Part shown: piece after piece, positions 6,862-14,859 of the stretch
Layout of the letters: each line of letters begins with the position of its first letter
How positions within the stretch are numbered: the stretch's first letter is position 1
DNA from: RGIG6353 sp045660745
Lineage (GTDB): Bacteria > Bacillota > Clostridia > Oscillospirales > SIG627
Assembly: GCA_045660745.1 (NCBI GenBank)
Contig: JAZREJ010000002.1
Coordinates: 1 to 15,026, forward strand
Length of the DNA: 15,026 nt
Reading direction: 5' to 3'
Made by a program: the position numbers and the translations under genes
The notes under the pieces: generated by a model
Told to the model about the DNA's origin: nothing
The model's input: only the letters and a program-made list of their open reading frames with translations
Database searches by the model: none

Positions 6862-7565
6862 CATGCAAGAGCGCGTTGCGCGCATTAAGGGCAGCATTCC
6901 CCTACACTTTACCTATACTCGCGGGATTTCTGTTTCTCGGAATGTCCTATGGTATTCTTGCGCGTACATCAGGGCTTCCGGCATGGCTTCCCATTCTTAC
7001 CAGCACGGTAATATTCGGAGGATCTCTTGAGTTTGTGGGAATTACAATACTAACCTCCCCTTTTGCACCCGTGCAAGCATTTATAATGGGGCTTATGGTA
7101 CAGGCAAGGCACCTTTTCTACGGAATATCATTGCTTGAAAAGTACAAGGACTCAAATTCCTTCAAGCCCTATCTTGTTTTCGGTATGTGTGACGAAACCT
7201 TCTCTATAAACTGTTCAACAGAAGAAAAAGAGGGGGTTGACCACAACCTGTTCATGTTTTTTGTAACTGTGTTGAATCAGTTCTACTGGGTAACGGGTGC
7301 GACCCTCGGAAGTCTTCTCGGCAGTATTTTCACCTTTAACACCGAAGGGCTCGACTTTGCAATGACGGCAATGTTTACTGTAATTTTCCTTGAACAACTT
7401 TTGAAGGAAAAGAATCATATCTCATCCATTATAGGTCTTTTATCTACGGTCTTATGTCTTGTAATCTTCGGCAAGGATGCTTTTCTTATCCCGTCGATGG
7501 TGCTCATTCTCACCTTCCTTCTTATATTCAAAAAGCCTATTGAAAAAGGAGGAAATGCAAAATGA
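6858..7565 (+). CDS. azlC: AzlC-family branched-chain amino acid permease subunit
   Basis: The 235-residue membrane protein matches AzlC, the larger subunit of AzlCD, an exporter of branched-chain amino acids and analogues such as 4-azaleucine. The family N-terminus is visible in AFPYTLPILAGFLFLGMSYG, and the central ARHLFYGISL and DETFS segments are also typical. About seven hydrophobic helices are present. The start overlaps the ktrA stop as ATGA, and no good ribosome binding site precedes it, so translation is probably coupled to ktrA. Its end overlaps azlD in the same way. AzlC genes normally sit only with azlD, so co-transcription with ktrBA is unusual. Confidence 0.88.
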   Translation: MTCKSALRALRAAFPYTLPILAGFLFLGMSYGILARTSGLPAWLPILTSTVIFGGSLEFVGITILTSPFAPVQAFIMGLMVQARHLFYGISLLEKYKDSNSFKPYLVFGMCDETFSINCSTEEKEGVDHNLFMFFVTVLNQFYWVTGATLGSLLGSIFTFNTEGLDFAMTAMFTVIFLEQLLKEKNHISSIIGLLSTVLCLVIFGKDAFLIPSMVLILTFLLIFKKPIEKGGNAK

Positions 7566-7888
7566 CAACCTCAAAGATACTCATAACCGTTGGAGTTCTG
7601 GCATTTGCAACCATTCTTACAAGAGCGTTGCCGTTTTTGATATTCTCAAAAATGAAAACCCCTCCAAAGATAGTCTCCTATATCGGAGGCGCACTCCCTG
7701 CGGCGATGTTCGCCCTACTCTTTGTCTACTGTCTGAAAGGGGTAAACATAACCTCCTTCCCTCACGCACTGCCTGAGGCTATAGCGATACTTGTAGTTGT
7801 TACAGTTCACCTTTTAAAAAGAGAAATGCTTCTCTCTATCGCTACGGGAACTGTAGTATATATGTATTTGGTTCAATCTGTGTTTTGA
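7562..7888 (+). CDS. azlD: AzlD-family branched-chain amino acid transport subunit
   Basis: The 108-residue protein has about four hydrophobic segments and the family pattern ILTRALPFLIF near residues 18-28, followed by IGGALPAAMFALL. It is the small partner of AzlC and is needed for export. A strong AAAGGAGG at 7545-7552 lies inside the end of azlC, nine bases before the ATG. It is the last gene of the operon. No hairpin terminator is visible between it and the next gene, so some read-through into the GH20 genes is possible. Confidence 0.88.
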   Translation: MTTSKILITVGVLAFATILTRALPFLIFSKMKTPPKIVSYIGGALPAAMFALLFVYCLKGVNITSFPHALPEAIAILVVVTVHLLKREMLLSIATGTVVYMYLVQSVF

Positions 7889-7912
7889 TTTTTCATTCAA
7901 TGGAAATATGTG

Positions 7913-7941
7913 TTGACTTTTCAACGCATTTGTGGTACCGT
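7913..7941 (+). promoter_or_regulatory. Candidate promoter of the GH20 operon (weak extended -10)
   Basis: TTGACT (7913-7918) is followed after 17 bases by TACCGT (7936-7941), a poor -10 preceded by the extended element TGG. The -35 lies within a small inverted repeat, GTTGA (7912-7916) and TCAAC (7921-7925). A good -35 with a poor -10 would suit an activated or repressed catabolic promoter. The start of transcription near 7948 leaves a leader of about 58 bases carrying a possible operator. Confidence 0.45.
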
Positions 7942-7962
7942 AAACATAGCAGAAGTGAATAA

Positions 7963-7976
7963 ACGAAACGGTTTGT
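7963..7976. promoter_or_regulatory. LacI-style palindrome upstream of the GH20 operon, candidate operator
   Basis: ACGAAACGGTTTGT has the central AAnCGnTT core of LacI/GalR-family operators, with symmetric AC/GT ends; two symmetric positions mismatch. It lies just after the predicted transcription start, a typical repressor position. It lacks the TG/CA ends of a CcpA cre site, so a dedicated sugar regulator is likelier than CcpA. No such regulator gene lies in the window. Confidence 0.4.
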
Positions 7977-8005
7977 AAAGTAAGCTTGTAATAAGGAGTA
8001 CAATC

Positions 8006-8358
8006 ATGAAAATACTTGTAAAGTCAAGCTGTGAATACGCTAACATTATTAAAGAAGCAATCGTTGACACTATTGCCGAATGGGGTGAGGGTGGGCTTGT
8101 TATTGATGCCATTCCCTGTGACTGCGAAAAGAAATTAAAAATCGAATCGGACGGAAAAAACGCAACCGTTCACTATTCGAGTCTCACCGCTCTTCTTCGA
8201 ACAATAGGAGAAATCATTGCCGAGGGTGGCAAAGCATTTAAAAAGGAAGAAAGCTTTCGTTTCAATTACCTTGGCAACATGGTTGACTGTTCAAGAAATG
8301 CAGTTGTAAATCTCCACACTCTCAAAAAAGTAATCAGAATGTCCGCTCTTATGGGACA
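8006..8358 (+). repeat. 353-base near-identical block, unit A (5' end of GH20 copy 1)
   Basis: Aligned by hand with 9906-10258 at a constant offset of 1900 bases, this block has 11 differences in 353 positions (about 97% identity). The high identity begins at the ATG, since the leaders differ, and stops abruptly. The next 102 bases (8359-8460) show about 21 differences (about 79%). Confidence 0.85.
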
Positions 8359-9883
8359 TAACTGTATAATGCTTTACACCGAAGACACTTACACGATTCC
8401 GGAAGAGCCTTATTTCGGTCACATGAGGGGACGGTATACTCCCGAAGAGCTTCAGGAAATTGACGCATACGGAGAGCGCTTTGGAATCGAAGTTATGCCC
8501 TGTATACAGACTCTTGCTCATCTTGAGCCTTTGTTTATGTGGCCAGCACTTACAAAATACCGTGACATTGGGAACGTATTAAACGTTGCAGACGAAAATG
8601 TTTACACACTCATCGACAGAATGCTCGCATCAATGTCCAAAAACCTCAAGAGCCGTAAGATAAACGTCGGTATGGACGAGGCCATGCAGCTCGGACGCGG
8701 AAAATACCTTGATCAAAAGGGATACGAGGATAAAACCGAAATTATGTACCGTCATCTTGAACGAGTTGTTGAGCTTTGCCGTAAGTACGGATACGAGCCA
8801 ATGATTTGGGAGGATATGTTCTTCAGGGCAAACACAAAATCATTCTATTACAACGAAGGATACGTTACCGAAAAGGAGCTTGCACACGTTCCGCATGACT
8901 TGAATCTTATCTACTTCGATTATTCATCCACCAAAGAGCAAACATACACAGATATGCTTGAAAAGAACAAGGTGTTCAAAAACAACAAGGTCTCTTTTGC
9001 GGGTGCATCCTTCAGCTTTTACGGATCTATACTTCAGACGTCATTCGGTATGAACGCATCCCGTGCCGCGCTTAATGCCATTTTCAAAAACACTCTTGAG
9101 CTTGACACGGTGCTTATAACTGAATGGGGTGACAACGGAGGTCTTACACCGATTACAGCGTCCCTTCCCCTTATGGTAATGTACGGGGAAGGTGCTTGGA
9201 CTGACGATATTTCGGACGAGGCGGTTGACCGAAAGATGAACATTTTCGGTGAAGAACTTTGTGACTTCTATGCGATGGATGAAGCGAACTTCACTCCCGA
9301 GGTCAAGCATCTCATGGGAGAAGACATCATACTCACGCACTACTGCTACCTACATCAGGATGCACTGCTCGGTCTTTGGGATTATCACGTTCCTGTTGAC
9401 CCGAGCGAGCATTACAGAAAGACGGCGAAAAAGATGTGTGCAATAGCGGATAAGAATACCCCTCTTTCCAACATATTCAGAACGATTGAAAAGCTTTGCT
9501 CAGCACTTGAGATTAAAGCAAATCTTGGCATAAGAATCAAGGCCGCATACGATAAGGGGGATAAGGAAGCGCTTCGAAAAATTGCACTCGAGGACATTCC
9601 GAAATGCATCACCCGTATGAGAGAATATGGCAAGGCGTATAAATATCAGTGGAATATAACAAACAAGAATTACTGTATTGAGATATTTGAAACACGTCTT
9701 GGCGGTGCACTGTACAGACTTGAAGGCATAGCCGAAACACTTCTCGATTATGTAGAGGGAAGAATTGACAATATCGACCAACTTGAACAGGAACGTCTCC
9801 CCTTCCACACCTACGGACAAGAGAAAAACATACCGATAAGCTGCTTCTACTGGAAGGAGGCAATATCGGTCGGAAGATTATAA
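8006..9883 (+). CDS. GH20 beta-N-acetylhexosaminidase, GcnA-like, copy 1
   Basis: This 625-residue protein resembles intracellular GcnA/GH20C-type exo-beta-N-acetylhexosaminidases of Firmicutes (about 627 residues), which remove terminal GlcNAc or GalNAc from oligosaccharides. The N-terminal 80 residues form a small alpha/beta domain, then a GH20 TIM barrel begins at LGNMVDCSRNAV (89-100). The catalytic Asp-Glu pair is D224-E225 in GMDEA, which in GH20 orients the acetamido group and acts as general acid. W268 in MIWED and W374 in TEWGDNG are likely pocket residues. There is no signal peptide, so it acts in the cytoplasm on imported sugars. Copy 1 differs from copies 2 and 3 near the active site: MQ instead of HL after DEA, and Phe instead of Trp at 304 and 338. 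The ribosome binding site is AAGGAGT. It is the first gene of the triplet. Confidence 0.82.
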   Translation: MKILVKSSCEYANIIKEAIVDTIAEWGEGGLVIDAIPCDCEKKLKIESDGKNATVHYSSLTALLRTIGEIIAEGGKAFKKEESFRFNYLGNMVDCSRNAVVNLHTLKKVIRMSALMGHNCIMLYTEDTYTIPEEPYFGHMRGRYTPEELQEIDAYGERFGIEVMPCIQTLAHLEPLFMWPALTKYRDIGNVLNVADENVYTLIDRMLASMSKNLKSRKINVGMDEAMQLGRGKYLDQKGYEDKTEIMYRHLERVVELCRKYGYEPMIWEDMFFRANTKSFYYNEGYVTEKELAHVPHDLNLIYFDYSSTKEQTYTDMLEKNKVFKNNKVSFAGASFSFYGSILQTSFGMNASRAALNAIFKNTLELDTVLITEWGDNGGLTPITASLPLMVMYGEGAWTDDISDEAVDRKMNIFGEELCDFYAMDEANFTPEVKHLMGEDIILTHYCYLHQDALLGLWDYHVPVDPSEHYRKTAKKMCAIADKNTPLSNIFRTIEKLCSALEIKANLGIRIKAAYDKGDKEALRKIALEDIPKCITRMREYGKAYKYQWNITNKNYCIEIFETRLGGALYRLEGIAETLLDYVEGRIDNIDQLEQERLPFHTYGQEKNIPISCFYWKEAISVGRL

Positions 9884-9905
9884 TACTATAACAAGGAGAG
9901 CTATA

Positions 9906-10258
9906 ATGAAAATACTTGTAAAGTCAAGCTGTGAATACGCTGACATTGTTAAAGAAGCAATCGTTGACACTATTGCCGAATGGGGTGAGGGGGGCCTTGT
10001 TATTGATGCCATTCCCTGTGACTGCGAAAAGAAATTAAAAATCGAATCGGACGGAAAAAATGTGACCGTTCACTATTCGAGTCTCACTGCTCTTCTTCGA
10101 GCAATAGGTGAAATCATTGCCGAGGGTGGCAAAGCATTTAAAAAGGAAGAAAGCTTTCGTTTCAATTACCTTGGCAACATGGTTGATTGTTCAAGAAATG
10201 CAGTTGTAAATCTCCACACTCTCAAAAAAGTAATCAGAATGTCCGCTCTTATGGGACA
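9906..10258 (+). repeat. 353-base near-identical block, unit B (5' end of GH20 copy 2)
   Basis: Partner of 8006-8358. Most of the 11 differences are silent; the amino acid changes are confined to a few positions (Asn to Asp at 13, Ile to Val at 15, Ala to Val at 53, Thr to Ala at 66). The block ends at residue 118, just inside the start of the GH20 barrel. Confidence 0.85.
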
Positions 10259-11783
10259 CAACTGCATGATGCTTTATACAGAGGACACCTACACTATTCC
10301 TGAGGAGCCTTATTTCGGTCACCTCAGAGGAAGATACACCCCCGAGGAGCTTCGTGAAGTCGAAGCATACGCAGAGCGTTTCGGAATCGAGATTATGCCA
10401 TGTATACAGACTCTTGCGCACGTTGAAGGTATGTTCAATTGGCCTGCTCTTACAAAATACAGAGACATCAGCAATATCCTGAACGTTGCTGACGAGAAGG
10501 TATATGAGCTTATAGACCATATGCTTGAATCCATGTCCAAGAATCTCAAGAGCCGTAAGATAAACGTCGGAATGGACGAGGCACACCTTCTCGGACGAGG
10601 TAAGTATCTTGACATGGCAGGATATGCCGAGAGATCTGAAATTATGCTCCGTCATCTTGACAGAGTTGTAGAGCTTTGTAAGAAGTGGGGCTACGAGCCG
10701 CTTATCTGGGACGATATGTTCTTCAGAGTTAACTCTCCCACAAATCAATATACAGGAAGCTTTGTAACAGAAGAACAGGTGGAAAAGATAGACCCTGAGG
10801 TAAATCTCATTTACTGGGGATATTCGGTCAACCAAGTAGGGCCTTACGCCGATATGCTCGAAAAGCACAAGATGTTCAAAAACAATAAAATTTCCTTTGC
10901 GGGAGGTTCCTTCAGCTGGTACGGAGGCGTATTGCAGACTGCATACGGAATGAAGGCATCCCATGCGGCACTCACCGCGGTTTTCAACAGCGGGCTTGAT
11001 CTTGACGTTGTACTTATCACCGAATGGGGTGATGACGGGGCTTATACTCCTATCACCGCTTCTCTTCCGATTATGATAATGTACGGTGAGGGGGCTTGGT
11101 CGGGCGATATATCCGACGAGGCAGTTGACCGCAAGATGGGTATATACGGAGAGTCACTTGCTGATTTCTACGCAATGGATGACGCAAACTTCACTCCCGA
11201 AATCAGAGACGTTATCGGAAACGACGTTATGCTCACTCACAACTATCTGCTTCATCAGGATGCCCTTCTCGGTATCTGGGACTATCACGCACCCGTTGAT
11301 CCATGTGAGCACTACAGAAAGACCGCTGAAAAGATGCAGAAAATCGCTGATAAGAAAACTCCTCTCTCCCATATTTATACAACTATTTCAAAGCTCTGTC
11401 TTGCACTTGAAATCAAGGCAAACCTCGGCATAAGACTCAAGGACGCTTATGACAGAGGCGATAAGGGTGAGCTTGAAAAGATAGCGAAGGTGGATATCCC
11501 CGAGGTAATCTCGAGAATGAGAATATACGGTGATGCATTCCGTTATCAGTGGAATCTCACCAACAAGCCTTACGGACTTGAAATATTCGACACCCGTCTC
11601 GGCGGAGCAATATACAGACTCGAAGACGTGGCGAAGATTCTTCTTGACTATGTTGATGGAAGAATTAACAATATCTCCCCCTTAGAGCAGGAACGTCTCC
11701 CCTTCCACACCTACGGAAAGGAAAAGAACGTCCCCATAAGCTGCTTCCATTGGAAGGAGAGTATATCTCTCGGACGACTCTAA
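9906..11783 (+). CDS. GH20 beta-N-acetylhexosaminidase, GcnA-like, copy 2
   Basis: The second 625-residue GH20 paralogue starts 22 bases after copy 1, with ribosome binding site AAGGAGAG (9893-9900). Domain layout is as in copy 1, with the catalytic pair D224-E225 in GMDEAHLLGRG and no signal peptide. Residues 1-118 are nearly identical to copy 1. Past that point it shares with copy 3 several features absent from copy 1: DEAHL after the catalytic pair, the KWGYEP and IWDDMFFRVNS stretches, YW rather than YF near 304, and a Trp at the position of copy 1 F338. It ends with ERLPFHTYG and PISCFHWKE, which is well conserved among all three. It is probably co-transcribed with its neighbours. The mosaic similarity suggests recombination with copy 1. 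Confidence 0.82.
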   Translation: MKILVKSSCEYADIVKEAIVDTIAEWGEGGLVIDAIPCDCEKKLKIESDGKNVTVHYSSLTALLRAIGEIIAEGGKAFKKEESFRFNYLGNMVDCSRNAVVNLHTLKKVIRMSALMGHNCMMLYTEDTYTIPEEPYFGHLRGRYTPEELREVEAYAERFGIEIMPCIQTLAHVEGMFNWPALTKYRDISNILNVADEKVYELIDHMLESMSKNLKSRKINVGMDEAHLLGRGKYLDMAGYAERSEIMLRHLDRVVELCKKWGYEPLIWDDMFFRVNSPTNQYTGSFVTEEQVEKIDPEVNLIYWGYSVNQVGPYADMLEKHKMFKNNKISFAGGSFSWYGGVLQTAYGMKASHAALTAVFNSGLDLDVVLITEWGDDGAYTPITASLPIMIMYGEGAWSGDISDEAVDRKMGIYGESLADFYAMDDANFTPEIRDVIGNDVMLTHNYLLHQDALLGIWDYHAPVDPCEHYRKTAEKMQKIADKKTPLSHIYTTISKLCLALEIKANLGIRLKDAYDRGDKGELEKIAKVDIPEVISRMRIYGDAFRYQWNLTNKPYGLEIFDTRLGGAIYRLEDVAKILLDYVDGRINNISPLEQERLPFHTYGKEKNVPISCFHWKESISLGRL

Positions 11784-11794
11784 AGGAGAATATA

Positions 11795-13675
11795 ATGAAA
11801 ATTATTGTTAACAACTGCGAACATATTGACATTATCAAAGAAGCACTTGATGAAACAACCTCCGAATGGGGTGAGGGTGGAATTGTTGTTGAGGCTGTTA
11901 AGGTTGATGACGACAAGGCACTCAAAGTCAAGTCAGACGGAAAGATGGCTACAATTTGCTATTCATCAAAGCCCGCGCTTCTTAGGGGCATTGCAATCAT
12001 ACTCTCATATGAAAACGAGCCTTTTGAGAAAGAAGAAAAGCTTCAGTTCAACCACCTTGGAAATATGGTGGACTGCTCAAGAAATGCAGTTATAAAGCCC
12101 GAAACCTTCAAAAAGCTTATACGTTTATCTTCCCTCTGCGGTCATACCTGCTTTATGCTTTATACCGAAGACACATATGAGATTCCGAAAGAACCTTACT
12201 TCGGTCATATGAGAGGAAGATATACTCAAGAAGAGCTAAAAGAAATGGATGCTTATGCTGAACGCTTTGGTATTGAGCTTATGCCATGCATACAAACACT
12301 TGCGCATCTTAGCAATATCTTTGCCTTTCCCGCAATGCAAAAGTACCGCGACCTTGACGATATCCTCAACGTAGCAAAAGAGGAGACGTATGAGCTTATT
12401 GACAAAATGCTTGAGTCGGTTTCAAGCTCCATTAAGAGCCGTAAGATCAACATAGGTCTTGACGAGGCACATTTACTCGGACGAGGAAAATATCTCGACA
12501 TTGCGGGATACTCGGAGAGATCCGATATAATGTACCGTCACCTTAATCGAGTTGTTGAGCTCTGTCGAAAATGGGGCTATGAGCCCATGATATGGGATGA
12601 TATGTTCTTTAGAGTGAACTCCCTCACAGGCGGCTATTATGCAGGACACGTAACGGAAAAAGAGGCGGAAATGGTACCCGCTGATGTAAATCTCTGTTAT
12701 TGGGATTACTCGTGGGCGGAAAAAGAAAAATACACCGCAATGCTTGAAAAGCACAAGGTATTTAAAAACAACAAGATATCCTTTGCGGGTGGGGCTTTCA
12801 CATGGTACGGATATGTACCTCAAACAGCGTTCTCTATAAATGCTTCCCGTGCGGCGCTTGAGGCAATCTTTGAAAACTCTCTGGAAATAGATACCGTACT
12901 AATTACCGAATGGGGTGATGACGGAGGATTCAACTCCATTTTTACAGCACTTCCAACAATTATTCTCTACGGTGAGGGCTCATGGGCAAAGGATCTTTCA
13001 AACGAAACGGTCGCTAAGAGAATGAAGATCTTTGGAGAAGAGCTTGAAGACTTCTATACGATGGATGACATCAACTTTGCGCCCATGGTTGAAAGCACAA
13101 GAGGCTTTGACCCACTCACTCCCCACACATATATGATGTATCAGGACGTTCTCCAAGGACTTTGGGACTGGCACGTACCGGAAGGAATAAGTGATCATTT
13201 TGCGAATACCACCAAAAAGCTTCATGAAATCGTAGAAAGGAATACCCCTTATTCTTACATTTATCACTCCCTGGAAAAGCTCAGTTCTTTCCTTGAGATA
13301 AAAGCAGAGCTTGGGCTAAAGATAAAAAAGGCATATGATAAATGTGACAAGGATGCCCTGAGAAACTATGCAAATGTTGTAATCCCTGAGCTTATAAAGA
13401 GAGTTAAGGAATACATAAAGGTTTACAGATATCAGTGGAAATACGTAAACAAGGACTTCGGTCTTGAAGTATTTGACGCGAGAATCGGCGGAATGCTTTG
13501 CCGACTTGAAAGTGTAATAGAGACACTTACAGAGTACACAGACGGAAACAGAGAAAGCATTCCCGAGCTTGAACAAGAACGTCTTCCCTATCAAACCTAT
13601 TGCAAAGAAAAATCAAGACCCATAAGCTGTTTTTTCCACTACGAAACATTTACGTCATCAAGAGTAAAGGGCTAA
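11795..13675 (+). CDS. GH20 beta-N-acetylhexosaminidase, GcnA-like, copy 3
   Basis: The third GH20 paralogue has 626 residues when started at 11795. That start is chosen because AAAGGAG (11782-11788) overlaps the copy 2 stop six bases upstream, and because the resulting N-terminus MKIIVNN aligns with MKILVKS of the other copies; an in-frame ATG at 11750 lies inside copy 2. The catalytic pair is D223-E224 in GLDEAHLLGRG. Conserved blocks are LGNMVDCSRNAV, YTEDTYEIPKEPYFGHMRGRY, CIQTLAHL, TEWGDDGG and the C-terminal ERLPYQTY. There is no signal peptide, so it is cytoplasmic. It is the most divergent copy overall at the N-terminus and the last gene before the terminator. Different linkages or substrates for the three enzymes are an inference only. 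Confidence 0.82.
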   Translation: MKIIVNNCEHIDIIKEALDETTSEWGEGGIVVEAVKVDDDKALKVKSDGKMATICYSSKPALLRGIAIILSYENEPFEKEEKLQFNHLGNMVDCSRNAVIKPETFKKLIRLSSLCGHTCFMLYTEDTYEIPKEPYFGHMRGRYTQEELKEMDAYAERFGIELMPCIQTLAHLSNIFAFPAMQKYRDLDDILNVAKEETYELIDKMLESVSSSIKSRKINIGLDEAHLLGRGKYLDIAGYSERSDIMYRHLNRVVELCRKWGYEPMIWDDMFFRVNSLTGGYYAGHVTEKEAEMVPADVNLCYWDYSWAEKEKYTAMLEKHKVFKNNKISFAGGAFTWYGYVPQTAFSINASRAALEAIFENSLEIDTVLITEWGDDGGFNSIFTALPTIILYGEGSWAKDLSNETVAKRMKIFGEELEDFYTMDDINFAPMVESTRGFDPLTPHTYMMYQDVLQGLWDWHVPEGISDHFANTTKKLHEIVERNTPYSYIYHSLEKLSSFLEIKAELGLKIKKAYDKCDKDALRNYANVVIPELIKRVKEYIKVYRYQWKYVNKDFGLEVFDARIGGMLCRLESVIETLTEYTDGNRESIPELEQERLPYQTYCKEKSRPISCFFHYETFTSSRVKG

Positions 13676-13678
13676 AAG

Positions 13679-13712
13679 AAAATGCAAACATCAATTTTGA
13701 TGTTTGCATTTT
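13679..13712. terminator. Bidirectional terminator between the GH20 operon and the acyltransferase gene
   Basis: A 15-bp perfect stem (13679-13693 with 13698-13712) around ATTT starts four bases after the GH20 copy 3 stop. The A/T base of the stem supplies T-runs in both directions: TTTTATATT on the plus strand and TTTTCTTTT on the minus strand. It therefore also serves the converging gene that ends at 13738. Confidence 0.9.
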
Positions 13713-13737
13713 ATATTATCAAAGTGAATGATAAGAC

Positions 13738-14799
13738 TCACTTCTTTATAAGTTTTAAAGTAGCACGTTTTAAAATACTCCAAATATACCACAGCAAAAA
13801 CGGCAAGGTATAAGATACAAGAGTGCGTAAAAAAAGAATAGCGCCTATGTCACCTATTCCATGCTCGGCAAGCTTGTTCTGGAATTCCTGTAAAAACAGA
13901 CAGTGCGAGAGATATACTGTAAACGAAGCGGAAGCAACAAATGTAAGTGGCTTTGTAATAAATCTCGGCGCACGATCGCAAATGACGATACAAAGAGTCA
14001 GCATAAAGAATATCATAAATATATCTGCAAAGATCTTCAAGGGATTCTGATCAAATATATAGATTTCTTTAGAATACTGCAAGCAACCGAGTGCTACATA
14101 TAAGAGAACAGGCAAAGAAAACATTAAAAATGAAGTAATATGTTTTTTGATTGCTTCGCGGACAGTATCATAGTATTTTCCTACATACAAACCGATGACA
14201 AAAAACACAAGATATGTCGGAAAAATTCGGTCACGCCACATAAACTCAATTCCAAACACAGAAAGAATTCTTTCGAAATTAAGCATCAACACCGAAATAA
14301 AGGCTGCCACCGGAATCGCAATATAAAACGGAATCTTTCTCGTGCACCATTTCCAAAGCGGCACAAGCAAATAAAACTGCATTGTAATAACAACATAATA
14401 AAACGGAGAGGACAGATCGCCAAACCAGACATATCTCAGAAATACGTTAAAGCCGCGTTCAACCCAGCCTATACGAAGGAAATAAAGATAATATATTCCC
14501 ACCCACATAACGTAAGGCAAGTATATTTTGGTTATCCTTCTTAATACATAAGTAAAATAACCTTTAATGCCGTCACTTTCTTCTTTGTCAAAGCCGAGTG
14601 CCATTTTAACAGCACCTGAAAACAAGAATCCCGGAACAACATACGCTGCTACACGCCAAGGCAGATATACTATTATGCCTTGCAATGTATCCGGCTTGAG
14701 GTTCGTTATGCCGTAAGACAAAACGTGTATAAGTATCACGAAAAGGCAGGCTATGGCATTGAAATAATTAAGCTCGGAATAACGTTTTTTATGTGTCAT
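13738..14799 (-). CDS. Membrane acyltransferase, acyltransferase-3 (OafA/YrhL-like) family
   Basis: The 353-residue polytopic protein (about ten hydrophobic segments) matches the acyltransferase-3 family, which moves acetyl or other acyl groups across the membrane onto cell-surface sugars or peptidoglycan. The family hallmark is the first helix, ELNYFNAIACLFVILIHVLS (residues 9-28), with the conserved H25. A later VVPGFLFSGAV segment and FVASASFTVYLSHCLFLQEF near the C-terminus are also typical. Length is normal for the family without an added SGNH domain. The start at 14799 has GAGGA eight bases upstream. It stands alone, with its own promoter and a terminator shared with the GH20 operon. 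The acceptor cannot be told from the sequence. Confidence 0.85.
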   Translation of the reverse strand: MTHKKRYSELNYFNAIACLFVILIHVLSYGITNLKPDTLQGIIVYLPWRVAAYVVPGFLFSGAVKMALGFDKEESDGIKGYFTYVLRRITKIYLPYVMWVGIYYLYFLRIGWVERGFNVFLRYVWFGDLSSPFYYVVITMQFYLLVPLWKWCTRKIPFYIAIPVAAFISVLMLNFERILSVFGIEFMWRDRIFPTYLVFFVIGLYVGKYYDTVREAIKKHITSFLMFSLPVLLYVALGCLQYSKEIYIFDQNPLKIFADIFMIFFMLTLCIVICDRAPRFITKPLTFVASASFTVYLSHCLFLQEFQNKLAEHGIGDIGAILFLRTLVSYTLPFLLWYIWSILKRATLKLIKK

Positions 14800-14830
14800 A
14801 TATTTTATCCTCGTGAAAATTTATACATGA

Positions 14831-14859
14831 ATTGTATCACATTTATAATGTTATGTCAA
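14831..14859 (-). promoter_or_regulatory. Promoter of the acyltransferase gene, -35 at the insertion-sequence border
   Basis: On the minus strand a perfect TTGACA (14859-14854) and TACAAT (14836-14831) are 17 bases apart. The TTGAC portion coincides with the probable right end of the neighbouring IS200/IS605-like element, so part of the promoter may come from the element. Confidence 0.75.

Noticed and set aside
7963..7976. CcpA cre site upstream of the GH20 operon
   Set aside because: The core fits, but the outer TG and CA of the cre consensus are replaced by AC and GT, so it is recorded only as a LacI-type palindrome.
10191..10964. A 257-codon open frame on the minus strand inside GH20 copy 2
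   Set aside because: It is antisense to a well-supported GH20 gene, has no recognisable domain, is cysteine- and valine-rich as antisense frames of this codon usage tend to be, and a shorter version occurs opposite copy 1 and copy 3.
11750..11794. A 15-residue longer start for GH20 copy 3
   Set aside because: It lies within copy 2, has no good ribosome binding site, and spoils the alignment of the N-terminus with the other copies; the ATG at 11795 has AAAGGAG at the right distance.
8006..13675. Treating the GH20 repeats as a phase-variable or shufflon-like system
   Set aside because: The copies are direct and each is complete with its own ribosome binding site; no inverted recombination sites, recombinase or silent cassettes are present.
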